Numbered from the stretch's first letter, positions 9,030 to 17,306 are shown. The stretch: DNA of 64,000 nucleotides from Ruminococcus sp. (GCA_017472145.1 JAFUQX010000021.1:30289-94288); one strand, 5' to 3'. Numbers and translations: made by a program. The notes: generated from the letters alone by a model not told the origin.

Positions 9030-9053
9030 AACGTGTGATACCTCGCACACGTT
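9030..9053. promoter_or_regulatory. Palindrome just downstream of the GH5 promoter (candidate operator)
   Basis: AACGTGTG (9030-9037) and CACACGTT (9046-9053) form a perfect 8-bp inverted repeat around an 8-nt centre. It covers the predicted transcription start region of the minus-strand GH5 gene, a typical repressor position. It could also form a 5' mRNA hairpin. Confidence 0.5.
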
Positions 9054-9062
9054 ACCATTATA

Positions 9063-9091
9063 ATTATATAGCAGATTTTATAAAAAGTCAA
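9063..9091 (-). promoter_or_regulatory. Sigma-A promoter of the GH5 gene
   Basis: On the minus strand TTGACT (9091-9086) and TATAAT (9068-9063) are 17 nt apart. Transcription runs through the palindrome at 9030-9053. The 8997-9301 intergenic region contains this promoter, the palindrome and the opposing promoter at 9209-9237; I see nothing else in it. Confidence 0.85.
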
Positions 9092-9208
9092 GACAGCCGG
9101 AGGAGAACTACTGAAAATGTTGCACAAAAATCAATTCTGTAATTTGGTACATTTTACGAACAAACGGAAAATGAGGATGCTTTTTTGTAAAGAATGTCCT
9201 TGAAGATA

Positions 9209-9237
9209 TTGTAATTTCCGGTAAGGTATGGTATAAT
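9209..9237 (+). promoter_or_regulatory. Promoter of the acyl-CoA synthetase-iorAB operon
   Basis: TTGTAA at 9209-9214, a 17-nt spacer and TATAAT at 9232-9237, about 65 nt before the gene start. Confidence 0.78.
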
Positions 9238-9301
9238 GTTACTAATTGCAGTGCGTAGAAGGCCTGCATGAGAACGAATGCTTAGAAGGGAAAACTGCAC
9301 T

Positions 9302-10936
9302 ATGCCAATTACTGAAATTCTGGAAAGAAATGCAAAACAATACGGCGAGGATGTCAGCCTGGTGGAGATCAATCCGCCGGATACAAAGAGCCGTTTTACA
9401 TGGAAGGAATATGCGCTCATCGAGTCTGGTTCGGGAAATGATTTCCGCCGCTCCATCACCTGGGAGGAGTTCAACCGTCAGGCCAACCGGTTTGGCAACT
9501 TCCTGCTGTCCCGCGGTGTAAAGAGGGGAGACAAGGTCGCCATTCTGCTGATGAACTGTCTGGAGTGGCTGCCCATTTATTTTGGCATCCTGAAGATCGG
9601 TGCGATTGCTGTGCCGCTGAATTACCGCTATACGGCGGAGGAGATCAAGTATTGCCTGGATCTGTCCGACTCCAGCATTCTGGTGTTCGGTCCGGAGTTT
9701 ACAGGCCGTATCGAGGAGATCTGTGACCGTATCCCGAAGGTGAAGAATCTGCTGTATGTAGGCCGGGACTGTCCCACCTTTGCGGAGAGCTACAACAATC
9801 TGGTTGTATATGCCACTTCCCGGAATCCGGGTATCCCGCTGACAGATGAGGATGATGCGGTGATCTATTTCTCGTCGGGAACAACAGGCTTCCCTAAGGC
9901 GATCTTACATACACACCAGAGCCTGATGCATTCTGCTCAGGTGGAGCAGAATCACCACAAGCAGACCAAGGATGATGTATTCCTGTGCATTCCGCCGCTG
10001 TATCATACAGGCGCAAAGATGCACTGGTTCGGCTCTTTTTGGGTAGGCGGCAAGGCCGTTCTCCTCAAGGGCGTAAAGCCGGAGTGGATTCTCAAGACGG
10101 TTTCTGAGGAAGCATGCAGCATTGTATGGCTTCTTGTGCCGTGGGCGCAGGATATTCTGGATGCCATTGACAGAGGAGACATTGACCTTGCGGATTATCG
10201 TCTCGATCAGTGGAGACTCATGCACATTGGTGCACAGCCCGTTCCGCCCAGTCTGATCCAGCGCTGGCTGAAGGTGTTCCCTCATCATGACTACGATACC
10301 AACTACGGCCTGAGTGAATCCATTGGCCCGGGCTGTGTGCATCTGGGTATGGGCAATATCCATAAGGTGGGTGCGATCGGCAAGGCCGGCTACGGCTGGG
10401 AGGTCAAGATCGTAAATCCCGACCACAGTCTTGTCAAGCAGGGCGAGGTCGGTGAGCTGGCTGTCAAGGGCCCGGGTGTCATGAAGTGCTACTATCACGA
10501 TGAGAAGGCTACGGCTGAGGTTCTGGAGGATGGCTGGCTGTTTACAGGCGATATGGCGCAGGAGGATGCGGACGGTTTCATCTATCTGGTTGACCGCAAG
10601 AAGGATGTTATTATTTCCGGCGGTGAGAATATTTATCCTGTACAGATCGAGGACTTCCTGCGGGCGCATCCGGCTATCAAGGATGTGGCTTGTATTGGTC
10701 TGCCGGATGTACGTCTGGGTGAGATCACCGCAGCCATTATTGAGCTGAAGGAAGGCATGACCGCCACTGAGGAGGAGATCAATGATTTCTGCTTCTCCAT
10801 GCCCAGATACAAGCGTCCGAGAAAGATCATCTTTGCTGAGATTCCGAGAAATCCCACGGGTAAGATCGAAAAGCCCAAGCTGCGTAAGATGTACAGCGTA
10901 GACAACCTGGTTGCAAAGGCAACTGGTGTTCAGTGA
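9302..10936 (+). CDS. AMP-forming acyl/aryl-CoA synthetase
   Basis: A 544-residue class I adenylate-forming enzyme that should activate a carboxylic acid with ATP and CoA. The motifs are in order: the phosphate-binding YFSSGTTGFPKAI loop, TNYGLSE (A5-type motif), the VDRKKDVIISGGENIYP hinge region, and the C-terminal NPTGKIEKPKLR motif with the catalytic lysine. I chose ATG 9302 because the upstream in-frame ATG (9278) has no ribosome binding site at a sensible distance. The gene lies 16 nt upstream of iorA in one operon. Since IorAB converts aryl-2-oxoacids to aryl-acetyl-CoA and CO2, the substrate is probably an arylacetate or branched/aromatic acid; medium-chain fatty acid is the alternative. 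Confidence 0.87.
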   Translation: MPITEILERNAKQYGEDVSLVEINPPDTKSRFTWKEYALIESGSGNDFRRSITWEEFNRQANRFGNFLLSRGVKRGDKVAILLMNCLEWLPIYFGILKIGAIAVPLNYRYTAEEIKYCLDLSDSSILVFGPEFTGRIEEICDRIPKVKNLLYVGRDCPTFAESYNNLVVYATSRNPGIPLTDEDDAVIYFSSGTTGFPKAILHTHQSLMHSAQVEQNHHKQTKDDVFLCIPPLYHTGAKMHWFGSFWVGGKAVLLKGVKPEWILKTVSEEACSIVWLLVPWAQDILDAIDRGDIDLADYRLDQWRLMHIGAQPVPPSLIQRWLKVFPHHDYDTNYGLSESIGPGCVHLGMGNIHKVGAIGKAGYGWEVKIVNPDHSLVKQGEVGELAVKGPGVMKCYYHDEKATAEVLEDGWLFTGDMAQEDADGFIYLVDRKKDVIISGGENIYPVQIEDFLRAHPAIKDVACIGLPDVRLGEITAAIIELKEGMTATEEEINDFCFSMPRYKRPRKIIFAEIPRNPTGKIEKPKLRKMYSVDNLVAKATGVQ

Positions 10937-10952
10937 GAAAGGAAAATCGAAT

Positions 10953-12686
10953 ATGAAGAAGTTAATGCTTGGCAATGCAGCGGTTGCCAGAGGTGCATAT
11001 GAGGCCGGTGTGCGTGTCGTATCCTCCTATCCGGGTACGCCCAGTACCGAAATTACGGAGAATATCGTACAGTACGAGGAGATCTATGCAGAGTGGGCTC
11101 CCAACGAAAAGGTAGCTGCGGAGGTAGCCATCGGTGCCTCTATCGGCGGCGCAAGAGCCATGTCCTGCATGAAGCATGTCGGCCTGAATGTAATGGCTGA
11201 CCCGGTGTTCACAGTCAGCTATACCGGTGTAAACGGTGGTCTGGTATTCTGTGTGGCCGATGACCAGGGTATGCATTCCTCTCAGAATGAGCAGGATTCC
11301 CGTCACTATGCAAAGGCCTCCAAGATCCCCATGCTGGAGCCGTCTGATTCTGCGGAGTGCAAGGAATTTACAAAGCTGGCCTATGAGCTGAGTGAGGCGT
11401 ATGACTGCCCTATGTTTCTGCGCCTGTCCACAAGAGTATCCCACTCCCAGAGCATTGTGGAGCTGGAGGAGCGCCGGGGCGATGCGCTGAAGGATTATAA
11501 GAAGGACCCCGCAAAATATGTTATGATGCCGGGCAATGCCATCAAGCGTCATGTATATGTGGAGGAGCGTCTGCGGAGGATGCAGGAATATGCAGAGACG
11601 GCCTCCATCAACACCATCGAGGAGAACGGAAGCAAAATCGGTGTGATCTCCGCTGGTATTGCCTATCTCTATGCAAAGGAAGCCCTGGGGGACAAGGCCG
11701 ACTACCTGAAGCTCGGCATGGTATATCCTCTTCCGGAGAAGAAGATCATCGATTTTGCAGCAAAGTATGAGAAGGTGTATGTCATCGAGGAGCTGGATCC
11801 GGTTCTGGAGATGCACTGCCGCAGTCTGGGTATTGAGGTGATTGGCAAGGAAGCCTTCACACTGCTGGGAGAGTATACACCCCGTATGATCGCCAAGGCG
11901 GTTCTCGGAGAGGACGGCGGCAAGGTAACCGAGCTGGGTGAGCCGATTCCGGTGCGTCCGCCTGTAATGTGCGCTGGATGTCCCCACCGCGGTACATTCT
12001 ATGTGCTGAAGAAGCTGGGCCTGAATGTCTGCGGCGATATCGGCTGCTATACACTGGGTGCAGTTGCGCCGCTTTCCAGCATTGACACCACCATCTGTAT
12101 GGGTGCGTCTGTCAGCGCTGCTATGGGTATGGCCAAGGCCAGAGGAGATGAATTTGCCAAGAAAACGGTTTCCGTCATCGGTGATTCTACCTTCATTCAT
12201 TCCGGTATCACGGGCCTGATCGATATCGTATATAACAAGGGTATCAATACGGTGATCATTCTGGACAACTCCATTACAGGTATGACCGGGCATCAGGATA
12301 ACCCGACCACCGGCTATACCATCCGCGGTGAGGAGACCAAGCAGGTGAATCTGCTGACTCTGTGCAAAGCTGTGGGAGTGGAGCATGTTGTGGTAGCGGA
12401 TCCCTTTGACCTGAAGGGCTTTGAGAAGGTCGTGAAGGAAGAAACGCAGCGTGAGGAGCCGTCTGTGATTATCGCACAGCGTCCCTGTGCCCTGCTCAAG
12501 AGTGTGAAGTACAGCGGACACTGTACGATCGGTGCGGACTGTAAGAACTGCAAGCTGTGCATGAAGCTGGGATGTCCGGCGATCTCCATCAAGGACGGCA
12601 AGCCATTTATTGATGAGTCTCAGTGCAACGGCTGCGGCCTGTGCACTGGCGTATGTCCCTTTGGCTGCATTAAGAAGGAGGACTGA
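10953..12686 (+). CDS. iorA: Indolepyruvate:ferredoxin oxidoreductase, alpha subunit
   Basis: A 577-residue thiamine-diphosphate subunit of the oxygen-sensitive enzyme that interconverts aryl-2-oxoacids and aryl-acetyl-CoA using ferredoxin. The N-terminal pyrimidine-binding domain starts with LGNAAVARGAYEAGV and contains the YPGTPSTEI motif. The TPP/Mg region shows GDIGCYTLG and later GDSTFIHSGI and NSITGMTGHQDNP. The C-terminus carries a ferredoxin domain with two four-Cys [4Fe-4S] motifs (CKNCKLCMKLGCP and CNGCGLCTGVCP). The ATG at 10953 is chosen because the longer frame overlaps the upstream gene and lacks family similarity. It is followed directly by iorB. Confidence 0.96.
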   Translation: MKKLMLGNAAVARGAYEAGVRVVSSYPGTPSTEITENIVQYEEIYAEWAPNEKVAAEVAIGASIGGARAMSCMKHVGLNVMADPVFTVSYTGVNGGLVFCVADDQGMHSSQNEQDSRHYAKASKIPMLEPSDSAECKEFTKLAYELSEAYDCPMFLRLSTRVSHSQSIVELEERRGDALKDYKKDPAKYVMMPGNAIKRHVYVEERLRRMQEYAETASINTIEENGSKIGVISAGIAYLYAKEALGDKADYLKLGMVYPLPEKKIIDFAAKYEKVYVIEELDPVLEMHCRSLGIEVIGKEAFTLLGEYTPRMIAKAVLGEDGGKVTELGEPIPVRPPVMCAGCPHRGTFYVLKKLGLNVCGDIGCYTLGAVAPLSSIDTTICMGASVSAAMGMAKARGDEFAKKTVSVIGDSTFIHSGITGLIDIVYNKGINTVIILDNSITGMTGHQDNPTTGYTIRGEETKQVNLLTLCKAVGVEHVVVADPFDLKGFEKVVKEETQREEPSVIIAQRPCALLKSVKYSGHCTIGADCKNCKLCMKLGCPAISIKDGKPFIDESQCNGCGLCTGVCPFGCIKKED

Positions 12687-12690
12687 CGAG

Positions 12691-13263
12691 ATGACAAAAA
12701 ATATTATGATTGTAGGTGTTGGCGGACAGGGAACCCTGCTGGCCAGCCGAATCCTTGGAAATGCGGTCATTGGCGCAGGTCTGGATGTAAAGGTATCCGA
12801 GGTGCACGGCATGAGCCAGCGCGGCGGCAGCGTTGTGACCTATGTGAAATACGGCGAAAAGGTACAGTCTCCCATTGTAGACAAGGGCTGTGCAGATATC
12901 ATTCTGGCATTTGAGCAGCTGGAGGCTTACCGGGCCCTTCCGTATCTGAAGGAAGACGGCCGCATGATCGTAAACAATCAGAAGATCAATCCCATGCCGG
13001 TCATTACCGGTGCGGCTGAATATCCGGAGGGTATCTGTGAAAAGCTGGCTGAGGCGTGTGATCTGACGGTGGTGGATGCAGCAGCTCTGGCGGCTGAGGC
13101 CGGCAGCATCAAGGCCGTGAATGTAGTGCTCATTGGTGTAATGGCCACCTCTACGGACATTCCCTATGAGGATTGGATCGCTACGATCCGCAGCACCGTT
13201 CCGCCGAAGTTTGTGGAGATGAACGTGAAGGCCTTTGATCTGGGTTATCATCTGAAGGGGTAA
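12691..13263 (+). CDS. iorB: Indolepyruvate:ferredoxin oxidoreductase, beta subunit
   Basis: The 190-residue gamma-type domain partner of IorA. It opens with the nucleotide-fold motif IMIVGVGGQGTLLASRIL and has the family EVHGMSQRGGSVVTYVK signature, which helps form the CoA/TPP cleft. The ATG at 12691 follows GGAGG by about 8 nt and lies 4 nt after the iorA stop, so the subunits are translationally linked. A stem-loop follows the gene. Confidence 0.95.
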   Translation: MTKNIMIVGVGGQGTLLASRILGNAVIGAGLDVKVSEVHGMSQRGGSVVTYVKYGEKVQSPIVDKGCADIILAFEQLEAYRALPYLKEDGRMIVNNQKINPMPVITGAAEYPEGICEKLAEACDLTVVDAAALAAEAGSIKAVNVVLIGVMATSTDIPYEDWIATIRSTVPPKFVEMNVKAFDLGYHLKG

Positions 13264-13286
13264 TCTGGCTGTATTGATCTGGAAAT

Positions 13287-13330
13287 ATCCGCCCCGGCCG
13301 TTTATAAATCGCTTGGGGCGGATTTGTTTG
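13287..13330 (+). terminator. Stem-loop after iorB, probable terminator
   Basis: ATCCGCCCC (13287-13295) pairs with GGGGCGGAT (13315-13323). The following T tract is interrupted (TTTGTTTG), so termination may be partial. Confidence 0.65.
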
Positions 13331-13388
13331 ATTACTGAAAAAATGGCTATACTATACGGAGATTGAGAAAATGTGAGGTGCAGGAAAG

Positions 13389-13766
13389 ATGGGAAAGAAG
13401 CTTTTGATACCGGCTGGAATCGCCGTAGCAGCAGCGGCCGGATGTGCAGCAGCCATTGCGCTGTGGAAGATGGCTCCGGAGGGTGAGGTGGCCTGTGTGT
13501 ATCAGGATGGCAAGGAGATCGCCCGGATCCCTCTGGATGGTTCGGCGGACGGTCAGACTGTAGTCGTGCAGGGCGAAAACGGCGCGGAAAATATCGTTGA
13601 GGTCAGCGGAAAGAGAGTCTTTATGCAATCGGCCTCCTGTCCGGATCAGCTGTGCGTGAAGGCCGGCTGGAAGGATCGTCCCGGTTCGCCCATCGTATGC
13701 CTGCCCAATAAGGTTGTCGTTACAGTTGAGGGAGAAAAGCATGGCACAGACGCTGAAGTCAACTAA
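13389..13766 (+). CDS. NusG domain II-containing membrane-anchored protein
   Basis: A 125-residue protein with one N-terminal membrane segment (about 4-25) and an extracytoplasmic beta-barrel of the NusG_II family. The typical CPDQLCVKAGW motif and the following SPIVCLPNKVVVTV segment are present. Its function is not established; genomes commonly pair it with a Gx-transporter protein, exactly as here, sometimes near FMN-binding or Rnf-type genes. It begins 9 nt after an AGGTG/AGGAAAG ribosome binding region and overlaps the next gene by 26 nt. A weak promoter (TTGTTT at 13324-13329, TATACT at 13348-13353) lies upstream. Confidence 0.82.
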   Translation: MGKKLLIPAGIAVAAAAGCAAAIALWKMAPEGEVACVYQDGKEIARIPLDGSADGQTVVVQGENGAENIVEVSGKRVFMQSASCPDQLCVKAGWKDRPGSPIVCLPNKVVVTVEGEKHGTDAEVN

Positions 13767-14274
13767 GCATCTGGTGCGGCTGGCCTTGTATACTGCCATT
13801 GCACTGACGATCTTCATTCTGGAAGCCCAGCTGCCGCCGCTCCTTCCCGCAGTTCCGGGAATAAAGCTGGGTCTTTCCAATATCGTGACCTTATTTCTGC
13901 TGACCTGTGAGACAAAACGGGATGCCGTTCTTGTGCTTCTGGCCCGTATACTGCTGGGCTGTTTTTTTACCGGACAGATGATGACGCTGATCTATTCTCT
14001 GGCCGGAGGACTGCTGAGCTTTGGGATGATGGCTTTGTGCAGCTGGATTTTCAGGAAGGAAGTGCTCTGGTTTACGGGAATGGCCGGGGGTGTTTTTCAT
14101 AATCTCGGGCAAATTGTCGCTGCTGCGGTTCTCATGCAGACATGGGCGGTGCTTTATTATCTCCCTGTTCTGGTGCTGTGCGGTATGGCGGCGGGTTTGT
14201 TCAGTGGCTTTTCCGCCCTGTTTTTTTCAAAGCGGTATCAGGCGCTCCGGACGGGCCGGCAAAAAAAGACTTGA
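13741..14274 (+). CDS. Gx transporter family protein (heptaprenyl diphosphate synthase component I-like)
   Basis: A 177-residue integral membrane protein with about five membrane segments. It matches the Hpre_diP_synt_I / Gx-transporter family, with the ALTIFILEAQLPPL and PGIKLGLSNIVTLF segments typical of that group. The old name suggests prenyl diphosphate synthesis, but the membrane topology suits an ECF-like substrate-binding component; the true substrate is unknown. The start at 13741 follows GAGGGAG and lies inside the end of the NusG_II gene, so the pair is translationally coupled. Confidence 0.82.
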   Translation: MAQTLKSTKHLVRLALYTAIALTIFILEAQLPPLLPAVPGIKLGLSNIVTLFLLTCETKRDAVLVLLARILLGCFFTGQMMTLIYSLAGGLLSFGMMALCSWIFRKEVLWFTGMAGGVFHNLGQIVAAAVLMQTWAVLYYLPVLVLCGMAAGLFSGFSALFFSKRYQALRTGRQKKT

Positions 14275-14299
14275 CTTTTTTGGCTATATCAGGTATAAT
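14271..14299 (+). promoter_or_regulatory. Promoter of tRNA-Gln
   Basis: TTGACT at 14271-14276, a 17-nt spacer and TATAAT at 14294-14299. The -35 box overlaps the stop codon of the upstream gene. Confidence 0.85.
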
Positions 14300-14330
14300 A
14301 AATTGTGTTGCTGTGCAATGTGATTCATAT

Positions 14331-14405
14331 TGGGGTATAGCCAAGCGGTAAGGCAACGGACTTTGACTCCGTCATTCGCTGGTTCAAATCCAGCTACTCC
14401 AACCA
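14331..14405 (+). tRNA. tRNA-Gln (anticodon UUG)
   Basis: A complete cloverleaf. The acceptor stem TGGGGTA pairs with TACTCCA, the anticodon stem ACGGA/TCCGT holds a CTTTGAC loop with anticodon TTG, and the T arm contains GGTTCAAATCC. The CCA end is encoded (14403-14405). UUG reads CAA and CAG, so the amino acid is glutamine. It stands alone between its own promoter and terminator. Confidence 0.95.
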
Positions 14406-14407
14406 TA

Positions 14408-14445
14408 GCCCCCCCTGATACAGGTTCAGGGGGCATTTTATTTTG
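14408..14445 (+). terminator. Terminator of tRNA-Gln
   Basis: A GC-rich stem (GCCCCC...TGA with TTCAGGGGGC) is followed by ATTTTATTTT. Confidence 0.88.
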
Positions 14446-14459
14446 TCCGAAATCAAATT

Positions 14460-14497
14460 AAAGAGCTGCTGCAAGGTGGGATTTGCAGCAGCTCTTT
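14460..14497. repeat. Perfect 15-bp inverted repeat between convergent genes
   Basis: AAAGAGCTGCTGCAA (14460-14474) pairs perfectly with its complement at 14483-14497. A/T runs at both ends let it act as a bidirectional terminator for tRNA-Gln and pepF. Its GCTGCTGCAA core recurs at 33887 and 63841. Confidence 0.85.
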
Positions 14498-14611
14498 GTG
14501 TCGGGCGCATCCATTGGCGCCTGTTGGTATTGGGCAACAATGCGAATAGAACAGAAAGGTGTTCTGGCTTCAATATGCAGCACTAAAACCATAGGCCGCA
14601 AATTGCTGCTT

Positions 14612-16408
14612 TTACAAAAGCCCCTCCAGCTCCTCGATCAGCTCGCCGAACAGATCGAGTGCATCCTGCACGGGCTGGGGAGAGGTCATATCCACACCGG
14701 CGATCTTCAGCAGCTCAATGGGCGAAGCAGAGCTTCCGCCGCTGAGAAAACGGATGTAATCCGCAACGGCCGGTGCACCCTCCTTGAGAATGCGGTTGGA
14801 CAGTGCAATGGCCGCTGAGAATCCCGTGGCATACTGATACACATAGAATTCACTGTAAAAATGCGGGATCCGCATCCACTCCAGCGCAATTTCCTCATCG
14901 ATCACCATATCCTCTCCGAAATACTTCGCATTCAGCTCCCGGTAGATCTCACATAAACGATCCGGTGTCAGAGCCTCACCCTGCGCATATAAGCTGTGGG
15001 CTGTTTTTTCAAATTCGGCAAACATGGTCTGACGATACAGCGTACCCTTGAATTGATCAAGGAAATGATTGATGAGATAGGCCCGCTCCTGCCGATCCTT
15101 GCTCTGGGACAGCATATACCGCATCAACAGGGCCTCGTTGCAGGTGGAGGCCACCTCTGCTACGAAAATCCGGTAGCCTGCATAGGTGTAGGGCTGTGCT
15201 TCATTGGAGTACATGGAATGGAGTGCATGACCCATCTCATGCACCAGCGTAAACACATCGTTCAGGTGTCCCTGATAATTCAGCAGCACATAAGGATGTG
15301 TTCCGTATGCTCCCCAGGAATAAGCGCCGCTGCACTTTCCGATGTTTTCATATACATCGATCCAGCGGTTTGAAAAGCCCTCCTCCAGACGGCGCAGGTA
15401 ATCCTCGCCCATGACAGCCAGGGCCTTCCGGGCCAGCTCCTTTGCCTCCTCAAAGGAGAATTCTCTCTGATAATCCGGTACAAGAGGTGCATAATTATCA
15501 TACAGATGATGCTCCTCCAGTCCCAGCACCTTCTTCCGCAGAGAAACATATCTGTGCATCTTCGGGAGATTGGCGTTCACCGTTTCGATGAGCTGGTCAT
15601 ATACCTCCAGAGGAATTTCATTGGCGGTCAGACACTGCTCCAGGGTGGAATCGTATCTGCGGACCTCAGAGTAAAAACGGGCCTTTTTGATATTCGCTGT
15701 ATAGGCCGTTCCGATAGTGTTTTTGAACTGTCCGTATGCAGCATACAGTTTCTGGAAGGCTTCCTTTCGGACATTCCGATCCGGTGACTCCATAAAGCCC
15801 ACATACCGCTCAATGGTCAGTTCCTTTTTCTGCCCGTCTGCATCGGTAATTTCCCCGAATTTCAGGTCGGCATCATTGAGCATGCTGAAAATATCGTCCG
15901 CCGCCGAGGACATTTCCAGAGATCTGGCAAGAATCGCCTCTTCAGAGGCAGACAGGGTATGCGCCTTCCGGCGGAGGATCCTCTCCAGAAGCAGACGATA
16001 TTGTCGGAGGGATGCATCCTCCGTGTAGGAACGCAGCTGCTCCTCCGGCAGCGACAAAAGCTCCGACTCGAAAAAGGATTCTGCCGCAGAGAGCTGGGCG
16101 GCCAGGGTCTGCATCTGGGCCGTATAGCCCTGATAGAGGGTCACATTCATATCCTCATGCAGATGCATATTCGCATATACATATAGCGTGTCGAACCTCT
16201 GCTCGGCCTTCTCTGTAAGCTGAATGAATTCCAGGAGTACCGCCGCTCCCTCGGCAAGCCGTCCCTGATAGGATGAGATTTCCGGAAGCAGCTCCTGCAC
16301 CTCCTGACGCTGCTGCTCAAAAACAGCGTCTGATTCGCACAGATCCTGAAGATTCCACGTATTTTCCGGCTGCACATCGCAGCGCTTTACAGGCTGTTGA
16401 TCGTTCAT
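14612..16408 (-). CDS. pepF: Oligoendopeptidase F
   Basis: A 598-residue cytoplasmic metallopeptidase of family M3B that cleaves oligopeptides of roughly 7-17 residues. The zinc site HEMGHALHS is visible near residue 385, with the catalytic Glu inside it. Length and the C-terminal YATGFSAAIALSNRIL region are typical. The ATG follows GGGAGG. Its promoter (TTGTAT and TATAAT, 17 nt apart) lies at 16438-16466 on the minus strand, divergent from the iron block. No partner genes are attached. Confidence 0.95.
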   Translation of the reverse strand: MNDQQPVKRCDVQPENTWNLQDLCESDAVFEQQRQEVQELLPEISSYQGRLAEGAAVLLEFIQLTEKAEQRFDTLYVYANMHLHEDMNVTLYQGYTAQMQTLAAQLSAAESFFESELLSLPEEQLRSYTEDASLRQYRLLLERILRRKAHTLSASEEAILARSLEMSSAADDIFSMLNDADLKFGEITDADGQKKELTIERYVGFMESPDRNVRKEAFQKLYAAYGQFKNTIGTAYTANIKKARFYSEVRRYDSTLEQCLTANEIPLEVYDQLIETVNANLPKMHRYVSLRKKVLGLEEHHLYDNYAPLVPDYQREFSFEEAKELARKALAVMGEDYLRRLEEGFSNRWIDVYENIGKCSGAYSWGAYGTHPYVLLNYQGHLNDVFTLVHEMGHALHSMYSNEAQPYTYAGYRIFVAEVASTCNEALLMRYMLSQSKDRQERAYLINHFLDQFKGTLYRQTMFAEFEKTAHSLYAQGEALTPDRLCEIYRELNAKYFGEDMVIDEEIALEWMRIPHFYSEFYVYQYATGFSAAIALSNRILKEGAPAVADYIRFLSGGSSASPIELLKIAGVDMTSPQPVQDALDLFGELIEELEGLL

Positions 16409-16437
16409 TCTGATACCTCCCTTATTGTATTGACTGT

Positions 16438-16466
16438 ATTATACCACATTTTCCCGGCGGATACAA
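16438..16466 (-). promoter_or_regulatory. Promoter of pepF
   Basis: On the minus strand TTGTAT (16466-16461) and TATAAT (16443-16438) are separated by 17 nt. Confidence 0.8.
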
Positions 16467-16499
16467 TCGGAAAAGAGGATATTTTTTCTCCGCACCCCC

Positions 16500-16528
16500 T
16501 TGACAACAGGAAAAAGATATGGTATTCT
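16500..16528 (+). promoter_or_regulatory. Promoter of the DUF2325 gene
   Basis: TTGACA at 16500-16505, a 17-nt spacer and TATTCT at 16523-16528. The palindrome at 16536 overlaps the transcription start. Confidence 0.82.
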
Positions 16529-16535
16529 GTATATG

Positions 16536-16551
16536 GTTAGATTAGACTAAC
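16536..16551. promoter_or_regulatory. Putative metalloregulator operator 1 (GTTAG-N6-CTAAC)
   Basis: GTTAG (16536-16540) and CTAAC (16547-16551) around six bases, starting 8 nt after the -10 box. The same 16-bp palindrome occurs before feoA and before feoB. The half-site resembles DtxR/IdeR-family boxes. Confidence 0.72.
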
Positions 16552-16600
16552 TCAAGAGATGAAATAAATCAGCTGGAATATAGAAAGAGAGGAAAAGAGC

Positions 16601-16888
16601 ATGAGTGTGGTGATTATCGGCGGGAATGAGCGCATGTCCGGGAAGTACGAGGAGATTTGCAGGGAGCATGGATGCAGCGCCAAGGTGCTGGCCAAGACTA
16701 CCGGCCCGATTGAGAAAAAGATCGGTTCACCGGATCTGATGATCCTGTTTACCAGTACCGTTTCCCATAAGATGGTGCAGGGTGCGATGAAGGCCGCCAA
16801 GCGCAACAATGTGCCGGTGGCTCGTGTAACCAGCAGCAGTGTATCTGCATTGCAGGCGTTTTTGAGGGAACGTGCAGCGGCTGTATAA
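16601..16888 (+). CDS. DUF2325 domain-containing protein in the iron regulon
   Basis: A 95-residue cytoplasmic protein covering the whole DUF2325 domain. It opens with the beta-strand/Gly motif MSVVIIGGNERM and has the conserved MILFTSTVSHKMV and VPVARVTSSSVSAL segments. The fold appears Rossmann-like; no biochemical function is established. Two cysteines (in CREHGC) could bind metal, but this is speculation. It has its own promoter with an operator identical in form to those of feoA and feoB, which suggests an iron-related role. AGAGAGG stands before the ATG. Confidence 0.83.
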   Translation: MSVVIIGGNERMSGKYEEICREHGCSAKVLAKTTGPIEKKIGSPDLMILFTSTVSHKMVQGAMKAAKRNNVPVARVTSSSVSALQAFLRERAAAV

Positions 16889-16955
16889 AAAATAGCTAAA
16901 ATCAGTGGTCGATTTTGTAGAAATGTGCCGAATTTGGAAAAGTGACTGGTAAGTC

Positions 16956-16984
16956 TTGACAAACTATACAGGCTGTGCTATAAT
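16956..16984 (+). promoter_or_regulatory. Promoter of feoA
   Basis: TTGACA at 16956-16961, a 17-nt spacer and TATAAT at 16979-16984: full consensus, so regulation probably relies on the operator at 16997. Confidence 0.9.
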
Positions 16985-16996
16985 ACAATTGATAAG

Positions 16997-17012
16997 GTTA
17001 GGTGGTTCTAAC
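16997..17012. promoter_or_regulatory. Putative metalloregulator operator 2 (GTTAG-N6-CTAAC)
   Basis: GTTAG (16997-17001) and CTAAC (17008-17012) with a 6-nt centre, 12 nt after the feoA -10 box, over or just after the transcription start. Confidence 0.75.
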
Positions 17013-17085
17013 TTTCTTTAAAAAGCAGTTGGTTAGCAGACGCTGACGAGAGCTGAGTACAGGCCAAGGCAGATTGGAGAAGCTT

Positions 17086-17298
17086 ATGAATTTATGTGCT
17101 GCGGAGGAAGGAAAAGAATATATCATCAAGGCGATCGAAACAGATGATGAGGAGCTTGATGCATTCTTGTTTTCCCTGGGATGCTACAGCGGCGAGCCGA
17201 TAACTGTGGTTTCGCACAAAAAAAACAGCTGCATGGTGTCCATTAAAGATGGCCGATACAGCATTGACAAGGAGCTTGCAGCAGCTATTGTTATTTGA
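17086..17298 (+). CDS. feoA: Ferrous iron transport protein A
   Basis: A 70-residue SH3-like cytoplasmic protein that assists FeoB in ferrous iron uptake. The family features are the central LFSLGCYSGEPITVVSHKK segment and the C-terminal SIDKELAAAIVI, where FeoA proteins typically end in an A..I.V pattern. I chose the ATG at 17086 (GGAG 6 nt upstream) over the in-frame TTG at 17074, which overlaps that ribosome binding site. A terminator follows, and feoB has its own operator. Confidence 0.88.
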   Translation: MNLCAAEEGKEYIIKAIETDDEELDAFLFSLGCYSGEPITVVSHKKNSCMVSIKDGRYSIDKELAAAIVI

Positions 17299-17306
17299 TG
17301 TCCGGC

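Noticed and set aside
8997-9050. 18-residue N-terminal extension of the GH5 enzyme
   Set aside because: It would precede the signal peptide and spans the mRNA leader; GGAGG supports the start at 8996.
10962-12812. Open frame of 616 codons antisense to iorA/iorB
   Set aside because: Spans two real genes, without domain similarity or translation signals.
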